Made by a program: the position numbers and the translations under genes. A DNA stretch of 64,000 nucleotides from Brachionus plicatilis (Eukaryota; Rotifera; Eurotatoria; Ploima; Brachionidae): assembly GCA_010279815.1 (NCBI GenBank), contig QEOQ01000663.1, positions 261,139-325,138 on the forward strand. The letters run 5' to 3'. Under the pieces are notes generated by a model. It saw nothing but the letters and a program-made list of their open reading frames with translations. It did not search any database and was not told the origin of the DNA. Below are positions 13,331 to 23,819 of this stretch, in pieces (position 1 is the stretch's first letter; each line of letters begins with the position of its first letter).

Positions 13331-13892
13331 TCTTTTTCACTGGTATTTTACGAAATTTTTATTTGAGTCGAACTTACAATATTTTACTTAGAATAAGGTA
13401 AAAAATAAAAAGCCGAACACTACTGTAGAGTTTGAAGCGCAAGTCTGGAATCCAAGAAAAAAATGGATATGAATGTATTTGAAAAAGGCTTAAATTAATT
13501 ACGCTAGTTAAAAAACTCAAAATGATAGGTTAATAAAAAAATTCGCAAAAAAAAAAATGAAATTTGCTAGGTAGGTAAAAAGCTCAATAAGGAAGTATTT
13601 TTTGCTATGTATTTTTTATTAATTTTTCTAGCTAAAAAACAAAAAATTTGAAAAAAATGCTAGTTAAATTTAAAAAAAATGCTAGGTAAATTAGGAAAAA
13701 TGCCAGAGTTGTTTTAAAGTCCCGAAATAAAGTCCAAGTTAGGTCTTTTTTTTCTTCAAGAGTCCGAGTCAAAGTCTTGTGACTTTTAAACAACTCGGAA
13801 AAATGCTATTTTAAAAAATAAAATTCGTCAGGTAAAATAAAACAATAACTAGGCAAATTAAAAAAGTATAAAAAAAAATTAAGATTAAATTT
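13331..13892. repeat. Low-complexity DNA with repeated AAAATGCTAGGTAAATT-like words
   Basis: Between about 13495 and 13860 the words TGCTAGGTAAAT, TGCTAGTTAAAT, TTTGCTAGGTAGGTAAA and AACTAGGCAAATT recur in poly-A context, suggesting a decayed tandem repeat of about 20-40 bases. No gene seen. Confidence 0.4.
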
Positions 13893-14235
13893 AATATTTG
13901 GTATTAAGGTTAAAAAATTCAACTATTTTGGCTTTTACTTCGGGCGACATATTTTTTTCACTATTGTCTAAATGTGTATGCTCATTGACTGATTCATAAA
14001 CAATTTACATAATTTACATCGATAATAAACTTTTTGACCATCAGCACAAGAATTTTTAACCATTTCGCCGAATTTTTTAACAATCGAATCTATTGATTGA
14101 AGAGCTTCTTCTGTTGTTTCAAGACTATTCTTTAATATATATTTATGCCGAAAAGATTTCATTTTCTTTACTATTTTTTCGACATCATTTTCACCATCAC
14201 TTGTATCAATGTCACAAATATGATCAGGTGATCCA
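13893..14235 (-). pseudogene. Relic of a zinc-finger (FLYWCH/MULE-like) transposase N-terminus
   Basis: The minus strand encodes an open piece (14162-13968) ending GQKVYYRCKLCK. After a one-base frame change the DNA continues with NEHTHLDNSEK and MSPEVKAKIVEFF. A YYRC..C zinc-finger followed by an HTH-type His pair and a (S/P)xEVKxKI helix resembles the FLYWCH-type region ahead of Mutator-like transposases. The frame change and lack of any downstream transposase core mark it as a fragment. Assignment is from motif resemblance only. Confidence 0.4.
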
Positions 14236-14589
14236 CATTATTTTTTAAACATTTCCTCTTGAAACCATTTTTGTTTTATTTTTTTGAATGATAATCAATT
14301 CACTCTTATTTATTTTATCGATTACTCAATTTATTTAATACCCAAAAGCCATCTCTATCACTTTATTCCGGTTTTAATTTATCATTTTTATCATTAAACC
14401 TAGCGCTTCTTTTATCAAGCATTTTTATTTTTTACCTAGCAAATAAATGCATGCCTTTGAAAAAGTACCGGATCCCGTTATTCAGATATTTTTTAGTAAA
14501 ATTTCTTCTTTTTTTTCATTCATTCAATAAAAATATTATAATAACAAATTTTATTTAAAAAAACAACCAAATTTAATAATTAAAAGTCT

Positions 14590-17500
14590 TTAAATCTTTC
14601 TACTTGATTTTGTTCTAACAGTATCTTTTCCATCTTTGCTGATGACTGAATTAGTATCTCTATCTGCTAAACTCTCAGTTGTTTTATTTGCAATTGGATC
14701 ACGAGTTTTCATTAGATCCATTAGTTTTATGTAATTTTCATCAGTAATTGGAAAATCGTTTTTCTAATATTAAAAAAATAGTAATTTTTATTATAGTTTA
14801 ATTAAAACTCACGGCCAAATTTAACTTAAGAAGTCCGGTACATGAAGCATTTCTATTAAAAAGAGCCATTGAAATTTGAAGCTGAACACAAGATAAAAAT
14901 TCTTTCATCCCTATTAAAGTTATTTTATTTCCTTAAAGTCAAATTTTAATTATTTTACAGTATTTTTTATTTACTTAATACTTGAAAGATTTAGCGAAAG
15001 CAAAGTTCTGTTTCCAATCAACAGCAATTCACCATCGACTCCTTCAGTTTCATCCATCAAAGGATCACTTTCGTTTGCAATGTTCTAAGATTTTATTATT
15101 AATATTTTCTTATTTATTTTTTGGGCATCTTACCGATTGAACATTTGATAGTTTACTTATAGATCTCATTAATCCATCCTTCAATAGTAACTAATATGAG
15201 TGAAAAATTCATCATTTAAAAAATCAATTTATGACTGAAACCTACAGATTCAACCTCCGAGTCTTTATGCTTTAACTTGGAAACTCTCGATTTTAAAACT
15301 TTACTAGAAGACTTTTCTGCTATCTGAGCATCTTCTTAATTATTTAAAAAAAGGTAAAATAATTTTTTTTTCGATTATTTTTTTACTGCTTATCGTAACT
15401 TCTTTGGACTTCTCTTTTTTTTGTGCTCCACCTCCTGACACTGATTCTTTATGTGAAGCGCCTTTCTGTCTTGTATTTCCTTGCTTATCTAAAACTCCTG
15501 GTTGAATATCCTGAATTTAAATAAAAATAAAATTAAAAAAAATTAATCTCAAAGAATACTTTGCTTTTTGATCTATCTCGATGCAGATTCGAAGGCTCTT
15601 TTTTAATACGATTGGTATCTTTAGGTGATTTATGAGCCATACTCGATGGCCTTTCGTTCAAATTGACAGTTTTTCGCGAATGGGGTGACAGCTGAATTAT
15701 CTAAATATTATAACGATTTTTAAAATTAAAGCCAACTTTACATCTCTTAGAAAGCGCTCTCTCCTCATTGTTCTTCGTCGAACTATTTCTTCATGGCTCA
15801 TTTTAAACCTTGACAAAGTCTGAAAAAATATTATCAAATTTTTTTGAATATTAAAAACTACAATTACTTCTGCCAATTGACAAGCTCCTAAATCAGCAAT
15901 CTGGTTTCCAGATAAATTAAGTACCAATAAAGTTCTATTAGTTCTAAGACCCTTAAATTAAAATAAATAATAAATTTTTTAATTTTTAAAATGAATGTTA
16001 TTCACTCTAGCTATCTCGATAGCTCCATTATCAGTTATAAAATTTCCACTTAAGTTAAGACTTAGTAGTTTTGTATTTTGAGTCCGTATGTTTCCAAGTT
16101 CATTTCCCAGTTTTTCCGCTCCTATATCCGATATTTGACAATTTCGTAATGATAAATGTTGGATTCTAAATAAAATTACATTTTAAACTAAACTAAAAAA
16201 TTCAAGTTGATTAGTATTGCATCACTCTAACTGATACTGTTCTGGTTTAATTTGAAGTGCGATAAAAGTTTTAAACTCTTACGTTTTTTTAATATAAAAA
16301 TATCCTAAAATATTCGATTATAATAAGACAACAATTATTTTGACTAATTAAAAAAATTAAAAACTTACAGAGAGTTTTCTTTGATAAGCATATGGAAATT
16401 TTCCTCCATCAGTTTATTGCCATCCAGGGAAACATTTCTAGAATTAAAAAAAAAACAAAATAATAATTTTAGAATATTTGAAAGAACCTTAAGAATATTT
16501 TCTAATTTTAATAAGGTTGAACTTAATAGAAACAAAAATAAAGTGTTAAATCAAAAAATATCGAAAATTTAAACAAGCAATTTTGCATATTGAAATTAAA
16601 ACTAAACATAAAAATTTTTCTTAAATTTCCAAAAATTAGAGAATATTAAGAACCTTAAGAAATTTAAGAATATTTTCTAATTTTTTGTTTTGAGTTATCT
16701 TCTTTTGATTTCGTAAATCTAACTTCTGCTTGGATTCAAAAATTAATGTAAAAAATTAATGTAAAAAATTCTACCATATAGGCATTGTGAAATTTTATTA
16801 CAAAAATTACAGTACAAAAAGTAAAAACTTTATAATTTTTTTTCTAATTGTGCAAAAATGGTTCTGTAAAAAGTACAATATTGTAAAAATTTTTACAAAC
16901 GAATTCCAAGCTCTGCAAAAACTCTGTAATTTATTGCACAGTTTAATCAAGGATTTTTTGATGGTGTGTATTTTACAGAAAATTGCAGAGTTTTTGCAGA
17001 GCTTGAGATTTTTTTTAAAAATTTGTACAATATTGTACTTTTTGCAGAACCATTTTTGCACAATTAGAAAAAAATTTATAAAGTTTTTACTTTTTGTACT
17101 GTAATTTTTGTACTAAAATTTCACATTGCCTACCATATACCCCCACAGAGTGCTCTCGAAGCCGAAGCCTTCTATTGCATCTTGTTTTCATATTTTTCAT
17201 TCCGCTTATCATATTTTTAACTTCTAATAAGAAGTTTTAATCATCAGTCGCTTTTTAAGATCGACATTAAGACCCAAAAATCACGAAAATAAGCAATTCA
17301 TCTTTAGAATTCACTTTTAAGGGCTGCATCTAAAATTAAGAGGCTAAAAAGTAGAAATCAGCTTTAAGTGCACTGAGCGAGGGCATTATTGTTATAATTT
17401 TTGGTTTCCGGAGGTAAAATAATTTATCGTAAAAATTTGTTTTTTTTAACGCCGCACTAAAAGCCTTAGTTTTTGTGTATCGAAAAAAAATGAATTTAAA

Positions 17501-18559
17501 TCTTAAGGAAGGAGATAAAAAACTATGATCACAAAATCAGGTAATATGTAAATGTGGAAATTTTCAATTTTCATTTAATAACAAGTCGAAAAAAATATTT
17601 TTTTGAGGCACCAAGACCAAGTTCCTGAGCTTTTAGTTCGGCGTTAAAAAACAAATATTTAAGGAAATTTTTTTGAAATAAGGAAATCATTAATTAACTT
17701 ACTTCAAATTCTTACAATTCGGTAATATTTCCGTGAGACTATCGAAAGTTTCTCCAGTTAAGCCACAATACCACAAACTTGGAAAAAACTAAATATTCTT
17801 CCAAATATTGATTAAATTAATTTACTTAATGTAACTCAATTTTTCTGCGCTAATAAGTGCTTGGTTTAAAATTTTCATTACAATAGGCTCTATTTTCCAT
17901 CCTTTGATATAAAATTCGGTAACAGTATCACTTTTGTCTAGATTTTCAGACTCAATGTGAATTTTGGGTTTGAAGTACTCGAAACGATCTTTAACCAAAA
18001 TAAAAGTTTTTGGCATTGGCTCTTCTAAAAACACATATATATTAAATATTTCTTATCTAATTTTTTTTCTTAATTTAATTACCTGGATCTTTGTTTTCAT
18101 CTTGTTCAAAAACAGTGCTATTTGATTTTTGTTTATTTTCCACAGAAAAATTTGAATTTAAATTTTCAGACTGATTTATTGATAATGTGTCTAAATTATT
18201 TGTAAATTTCTTGTGACGAGTACGCTCATTTTTATTTTCAGACACTACTGGTGATGGTACTCGCTTGGGTCTGTGGATGATCGGTGGAAGATTAGTCACC
18301 TGACTTTGCTTGCATAAAATTTGTATATCGTCTATTAACCGACCCGTGCATTGATAAGGCTCATTTAGTAATTTCTCATCATTCAAATCTACGAGGTTGA
18401 TATTTAACTGTGATTTATCACCCAATTTGGATAAGCGATCATTTTTTTTGTTATTTTTTGATTTTCTCGGAGCACTGACCGACATTAATAGAATTTTATA
18501 AAATTATTTTTTAATGAAAAACAAGAAAATGAATTTTTTCCTTACCTATGTTCAGCCAT
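14590..18559 (-). CDS. LRRC71: LRRC71-like leucine-rich repeat protein, 15 exons
   Basis: Leucine-rich repeat protein; the vertebrate family member is associated with ciliated tissues. Exons in transcript order: 18559-18546, 18474-18083, 18024-17826, 17777-17703, 16437-16369, 16165-16006, 15951-15868, 15819-15742, 15700-15560, 15510-15387, 15334-15246, 15190-15134, 15084-14982, 14910-14813, 14763-14590, giving 618 residues. The N-terminal 135 residues are polar and basic. Then come IKGWKIEPIVMKIL and four or five LRRs of the NLSGNxIxDxGAxxLAE type, followed by a basic SHEEIVRRRTMRRERF segment, a Lys/Ser-rich linker and a late LLSLNLS strand. I place it with LRRC71 from domain order and the basic segment after the last LRR; a related LRR family is possible. 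A second possible start lies at 18485. The 1.27-kb intron (16438-17702) carries a fold-back transposon. Confidence 0.75.
16488..16600. repeat. Third partial copy of the 11.6-12.1 kb dispersed repeat
   Basis: Shares TTTAATAAGGTTGAACTTAA, AAAGTGTTAAATCAAAAAAT and TTTAAACAAGCAATTTTGCAT with the copies at 11555-12133. Intronic. Confidence 0.7.
16781..17130. mobile_element. 350-bp fold-back MITE with 9-bp target duplication (Mutator-like)
   Basis: The element starts GGCATTGTGAAAT and ends ATTTCACATTGCC, terminal inverted repeats that differ at one position. The arms pair almost end to end, about 160 bases each, so the whole element is a long hairpin. It is bounded by the direct repeat TACCATATA at 16772-16780 and 17131-17139. 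A 9-base duplication with long inverted repeats is the classic Mutator-superfamily signature. The arms contain CTCTGCAAAAACTCTGNAAT, also found in the element at 35117. It lies in an intron of the LRRC71-like gene and encodes nothing. Confidence 0.88.
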
Positions 18560-18804
18560 GATATTAATTTTACATGAGCAAACGAATTAAGTCCCAAAAA
18601 TAAGTTAATTCCGATTAATCTTTTTTTTTTAATTATTTTGCTTTATCGAGAAGTTTTTCTGAGTAAATTTACTTAATTATTGAGGAATTTTTCAGACTTG
18701 AAGCAAGAAAAGATTGAATGTTTATGCGAAAATAAATTTACTATCTGAATAAAAAATTATTATTGTTATTGACAAAAAGAGTTGATTTTTAAATTTATTA
18801 ATAT

Positions 18805-18818
18805 TGTTTCCATGGAAA
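18805..18818. promoter_or_regulatory. Perfect X-box palindrome (RFX-type site) upstream of LRRC71-like gene
   Basis: GTTTCCATGGAAAC is a perfect 14-base palindrome matching the RFX X-box architecture (GTNNCC, two-base spacer, GGNAAC-type half). It sits 246 bases upstream of the LRRC71-like ATG at 18559, a normal distance for RFX-controlled ciliary genes. Function is inferred from position and motif. Confidence 0.65.
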
Positions 18819-18819
18819 C

Positions 18820-20971
18820 GATATAATATCATAATATACAACTGATATTTTTAAGCATTGACTCAAAATTTATTTGCATAGCCTATAAATGAATTTGAAT
18901 TTTCACTGGCCTAGTTTAAATATTTTATTTGATAAATGATTGCTTTATAAATATTTACTTATCTTTAAAATATCTATAAAAAAACATCTAAGAATAATTA
19001 AATGATATCTAATATATTAGAACAATAATGTTCGTCGTTTTTAATTTTTAATTTTAAAGTCTGTTAAAAGTCAGTGACTTGACTTGACTATTGGATGCTT
19101 CATACTATGACTCAGCTTCAGCTATAATTTGTCAACCTAATGGAAATATTTTTGACCTTTTTCCGATTGAAAGTGGTGTGAAACAAGGGGGAATATACTT
19201 TCACAATTTCTTTTCAAAGTTTTTATCAATGACTTGATTGATGAATAGTTAGAAATAAATTTAGGGCCATCTTTAACAACTAAAATATATCGGTAATTTT
19301 TTACGCTGACCATGTTGTGCTCATCTGTATTTATAAAATTTTTTTTTAATTTTTTTTTCGTCATGATTTTTTATTATTACTTCTGCTGAAGGAAGAAAAT
19401 TAATTAAACTAAAACAGTTAAATAATTAATTTTCTTTATTACTATAATTTAACTTATTTTACTTTTATTTTTTTTTTCTTGATTTTTTTATAATCTGAAG
19501 AAGCTTTTTATAATCTCATGGCATAGATAAACAAATAAAAAATTAAAAAATAATAATTAAAAAAACGGTTTTCTTCTTCACATTATTGAATCAAGAAGAT
19601 TTTGAAAAGTTTAATAAATAATTTTCAATTACTTTAACCAGTCTAAACATGTTGTATTTCTTTTCAATTTTAGCCACCTATTTCAAGATTATATTAGTAG
19701 CGATGACCGAATTATAAAATTAAAAAAAAATAAATTTAAAAATTGCAAAAAATTTAATTAGAATAGATCATAGAGACATGAAATAGAAATCTAAAAATAT
19801 TTTATTTGTTCATTAATATTACCAGTGTTAATTAAAATTATTATTTAATTTTCTAATTTAGTAAAACATATTTGCTTCCATGTTGTTTCATCATCAAAGT
19901 TTAAAAAGTTCAATTATATCAATTTAAATTAATTAAAAACATTTTTTTTTCATTTTTGGAAATTTTGTATGAAAATTCACAATATCGAAATTAATCGAAT
20001 AATTAGCCAAATTGAAGTTTATGACTAAATTAAATAATCATGCTCAAAAATTACTAAAATTCTTCTAAAATTGACGACCCTTCCTTCAAAATTTAAAATA
20101 AATAACTTACTCAGCTTCTCTTTCTTTTTACATATCCTATTCTCTATTGGACACGATTTGTTTTCAAAATTTTCTATACAATTCAATTAAAGCATTTATT
20201 TTAATAAACATATTTAAAAATGGGTTATTTTCGACCTTAATTTTTGAATTTAATATTTTTATTTTCGTTTCAAATTTTGAGTTAATTTTTAAAAGTATCT
20301 AATAAACTCCAGGATCTAAAATTTTAAAACCCTTTTACTTCTTTCTGAACTTATCTAAGAAAATATTTTTTATAATTGATTGATTTTTGACATTTTCTTA
20401 ATCAAAAAACATTTATATAGATTATTATTTTAATTAGGAAGTGGAGTCTTCCTTTAGTTGAAGATAATGTAAGTTTTATTTATATTTTCGGTCAAAAAGC
20501 CTGAAATTAAATTATTCATAAGTTATCATTACTTCTTTATTTAATCTTATTTTTGATAAATGTTCGATATAGAAGTGAATTAAAATGATTTATTAATTTT
20601 AATTAAATCAACATTCAAAAAACTAGTTATAAATAAATATCCGTTGAAAAGAAACATTTTTATTATTAAAAAAACTTAACCTTAAGGTATAACTATTTAT
20701 TAAAATTTTGTTTAATAAATCCATAAAATATAAAAATTAAAATAATAATTTATTAGTCAGTTAGATTTAATTTTGAAAATTATTTTGAAAAAAAATCTAA
20801 ATTCATCCATCGTAAGAACTTTAAACTGAAAATGAGATATGATATCAGAAAAAATTTTAACTTTTAAAAATTAAGCCTTTTTATTTTCTCTAAAAGAATG
20901 AGATCATTAAAAAAAACTTTATGGAATAAAATAGAATTCTGCTTTATTAATAGAATAATGTACTTACAGTA
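18820..20971. other. AT-rich spacer with a retrotransposon relic
   Basis: Apart from the reverse-transcriptase fragment at about 19095-19345, I see only AT-rich sequence with no credible gene. Confidence 0.5.
19095..19345 (+). pseudogene. Second decayed reverse-transcriptase fragment
   Basis: The plus strand reads NGNIFDLFPIESGVKQGGI and then a disrupted region where SPLLF..FINDLID would follow. Further on is FYADHVVLI, a damaged YADD box. These are two reverse-transcriptase motifs in correct order and spacing, with intervening stops. It differs in wording from the copy at 12.4-13.3 kb (GVKQGG against GVPQGS), so it derives from a different element family. Confidence 0.6.
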
Positions 20972-21216
20972 GTTCTAATAAAAACGTAACGCTAAAAGAG
21001 GTGCTTCCAAAAAATGGCTGACGCATCCTGTCCTGTATGCGGCTCCAACCTGTCTGACCATGAGGTCCAATCAATCTGACAAATCCGACCTACATACGGT
21101 CTGATAGGTCGGCCTGATGAGTTGGCTAGTAAGGCCATATGGGTCGGACTGGTCGGGATGCCAAAGTTACTGTTTGAGGGCCGGTCAGATCGTTTGCCTT
21201 ACGATTTTATTAGAAC
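20972..21216. mobile_element. 245-bp inverted-repeat element with G+C-rich core
   Basis: Left end GTTCTAATAAAAACGTAA and right end TTACGATTTTATTAGAAC are inverted repeats with one extra base. The interior is strikingly G+C rich for this window and full of GGTCGG/CCGACC-type words, with GCATCCTGTCC near the left mirrored by GGTCGGGATGCC near the right. No target duplication is obvious. Likely a non-autonomous DNA transposon of a family different from the Mutator-like hairpins. Confidence 0.65.
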
Positions 21217-21316
21217 CGGTGTATTTGGTAAGTTTTTTATAATCAAAAAATAATCAAGAATAATTTAAAACAATTTTAAAAAAATTTATTTAATTATTTT
21301 TCAAAAAAATTTATGT

Positions 21317-22342
21317 TTAATTGAAAAATAATTCTTTTAATGATTTATAAAATGCATTATTAAAATAAGAATGGTAAATCAAAGCGCTACCATACACAAT
21401 ATAATTAATAATTAAAGAAAAGATAGTAAATAAAATTGAAAAAACATCAAAATTTATTATTTTTATTCTGTTTAAATTTGAAACAATGGTAGATACTGAA
21501 TATGTCATTCGAGATGCAATAAATATTATACTTAAAGTTAGAACCATTTTGGTAAGTCGTCTTGTGGTAGCTAATTTTCTGTCTTGAGTACAATTTTAAT
21601 TGCAAGTATTATTTGACTCATTACTCTTATCACTTTCATTTATAGTCATCAATTTAGGTAATAAATTTCTCTTTTTTGTAAGATATTTTTTGAATTCTAT
21701 TAAAAGAATAATATTTGATGTTACTAAAAAAATAAATAAAAATGAATTTAAGGCAGTAAAAACGCTGATTAAATAGTAAGTATACTCAATACTAGTTCCA
21801 AATTGTGTTTTCACAAGAACATATTTAGAGTTTCCAATACTTTTGATATAATTTGCAAAAAAAATCGGAAACGGAATCAGAAAGCATATAACTGAATAAA
21901 TAAAAATAAAAATAAAATAAAATTTAGAGCTAATGTTTTTATTTTTGACTACTAAAAATCTGTCAATTGCTACTAATATTTCGCAAAAAGCCGAAAAACT
22001 TGAAAATACTGCGTTGCAAAATCCCAAAAAGAATTGCTTGTATATTACGGCTCCTAATGTTTGGTAAGTGGCACAACTTGTACATGATCCATAGAAAATA
22101 AATGAACCGATCAACAGAAGAAATGAATCAGCTAAAGCTTTGACCAAGAAGATTTTATAAATTTTGCCGCTGGACAAAAGACGAACAAAAACAAAAATAG
22201 AAATCAAGTTAAAAATAAATCCAACCGAACATATTGGAGTGATTATAAATGGATATCCAATTTTTGATATGAATGAGAGTATTTGCAATTGGCTAAGGTC
22301 TGGAATCGCGATTGAAGTAACATTGCTTACTGAATTATTCAT
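21317..22342 (-). pseudogene. Rhodopsin-class GPCR interrupted by one in-frame stop
   Basis: An intronless seven-helix receptor frame from ATG 22342 to 21317. It shows GFIFNLISIF (helix 1 Asn), LADSFLLL (helix 2 Asp), a Cys-rich first extracellular loop, ILVAIDRF at the end of helix 3 (DRY variant), helices 4-5, a short third loop, TRRLTKMVLTLSIIF entering helix 6, and a last helix with IYHSYFN where NPxxY would be. A TAA at 21598-21596 cuts the frame in the third intracellular loop. The coding phase is unchanged on both sides (265 codons from start to the MVLTLS methionine). It is therefore a recent pseudogene, a readthrough product, or carries a sequencing error. The ligand is unknown; the style is that of lineage-expanded peptide/chemoreceptor GPCRs. 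Confidence 0.8.
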
Positions 22343-23819
22343 TTTTGAAAAAATTTATAAAATGTCTATTCATTTTGATATTTATATAGGTAGAGCAAAG
22401 CAATTTATTTCAATTTATTCTAAAGGAAGATTCAAGTTCCTCTTTAAGCGGAAATTTATCTGAATTTCAATAATTTTGTTTTAATTTAAAATAAATTCAT
22501 GTTTACTTATAATTTTAATCAATGGTTTTTTAAAGAAATAAAGAAAATGAATTTGAATTAAAAAATAAATATCAAAGTGAACTTGTGCCAACAAAATTTT
22601 TAGCATTATACTAAAATTGCTGATTGACTTAATTTTAATTTATTTTATTAGTTTATATTTTTTAAAAACAAGGTATAAAATTTAATAAATTTATAACTGC
22701 ACACAAATTATTCAAAATTCCATGGGAAAAAACAGACTGACCAGTTTAAATTCAGTTCAAAAGCAGCAAAAATTTTTAACTTAAATTTTGAAACATTAAT
22801 ATAAAGACATATTATTTTTTCCTTAAAATGTTCATTACTGTTCTTTAATTGATTTAGCTTCAAACTTAATTTATTTTAAAAACGTGAGCATGATCCTCCA
22901 CGTAAAATACACTTTCAAATATCATAGCAATAAAATGATTTAAATTTACAGAGTAACTTCTGATGCTTCAAATTTCAATAAATTCGAAAAAAATTCAAAA
23001 TTCAATTTTATTTCAAAACCAAGAATTAGAAAGCTAAAAAAATTTATTTTTTTTTTAAATTGTACTAGAAAACTGAACATTTAAAATAAATTTCTACCAT
23101 TAATTTATTCGTTGATAGCGATCACAAAGAAGCGTTTCAAATATTTGTTTTAAATTTAAATTTAAAAAAAATTAATTTTAATAAACATTCACTATTTTGA
23201 AAAGTTAAATAATTACAGTTGCTAGTCTTAAAAAAAATTGCTTTTTGGATTCAATTTAGCTTTATTTATGAATTCTGTTTCTAACGCCGATTTTCAAGGT
23301 AAATAAATAAAGCTTTATTTATTTTAGTTTATTAGTTAATGCTATTTATAAGACACTAAAACATTAGTGATATTTAAATTGTACAATTCTTTTAGTTTGC
23401 ATTTTTTTGATAACCATGGACATGGTTTGAAGTTAATTCAGGACTAGCACTTGGTCGGTTCACACATAAAAAATCCCAGTGAGCATTCTGTTCACACTGA
23501 GCTAATTTTACATGATATTAATTAAATTTTAATTTTGTTTCTCTTTCATCTCTAATAAATCTTAAATTTTCCTTTCAAATTTTCGTAGCATGGTAACAAA
23601 AAATTATTTTATTTTCGAAAGCGTTGTTGCATGTTCTCTAGCGGATGATTCAATAAACATAAATAAGTTGAGGCAATTATTGGCATGGCATTCTATAGTG
23701 CCTTAATTAAAATGTTTAAATTATATAATGCTAAATAATTAGTAAATTTGTTTACAATTTTCAAAATTTTAGAAACGGAAAATCGCACTTTAATAGAAGA
23801 CTTAGATTAGGTAGTCTAA
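22343..23819. promoter_or_regulatory. Spacer between divergent GPCR and TPR-TIR genes
   Basis: The two genes diverge, so this 1.5 kb should hold both promoters. A TTTTAG acceptor-like site near 23772 could end a 5' UTR intron for the plus-strand gene. No defined promoter motif or other gene seen. Confidence 0.4.

Noticed and set aside
16787..17104. Apparent 84- and 105-codon frames on opposite strands with nearly the same protein sequence
   Set aside because: Both arise from the two arms of the fold-back transposon at 16781-17130; identical products on both strands are a consequence of inverted symmetry, not genes.
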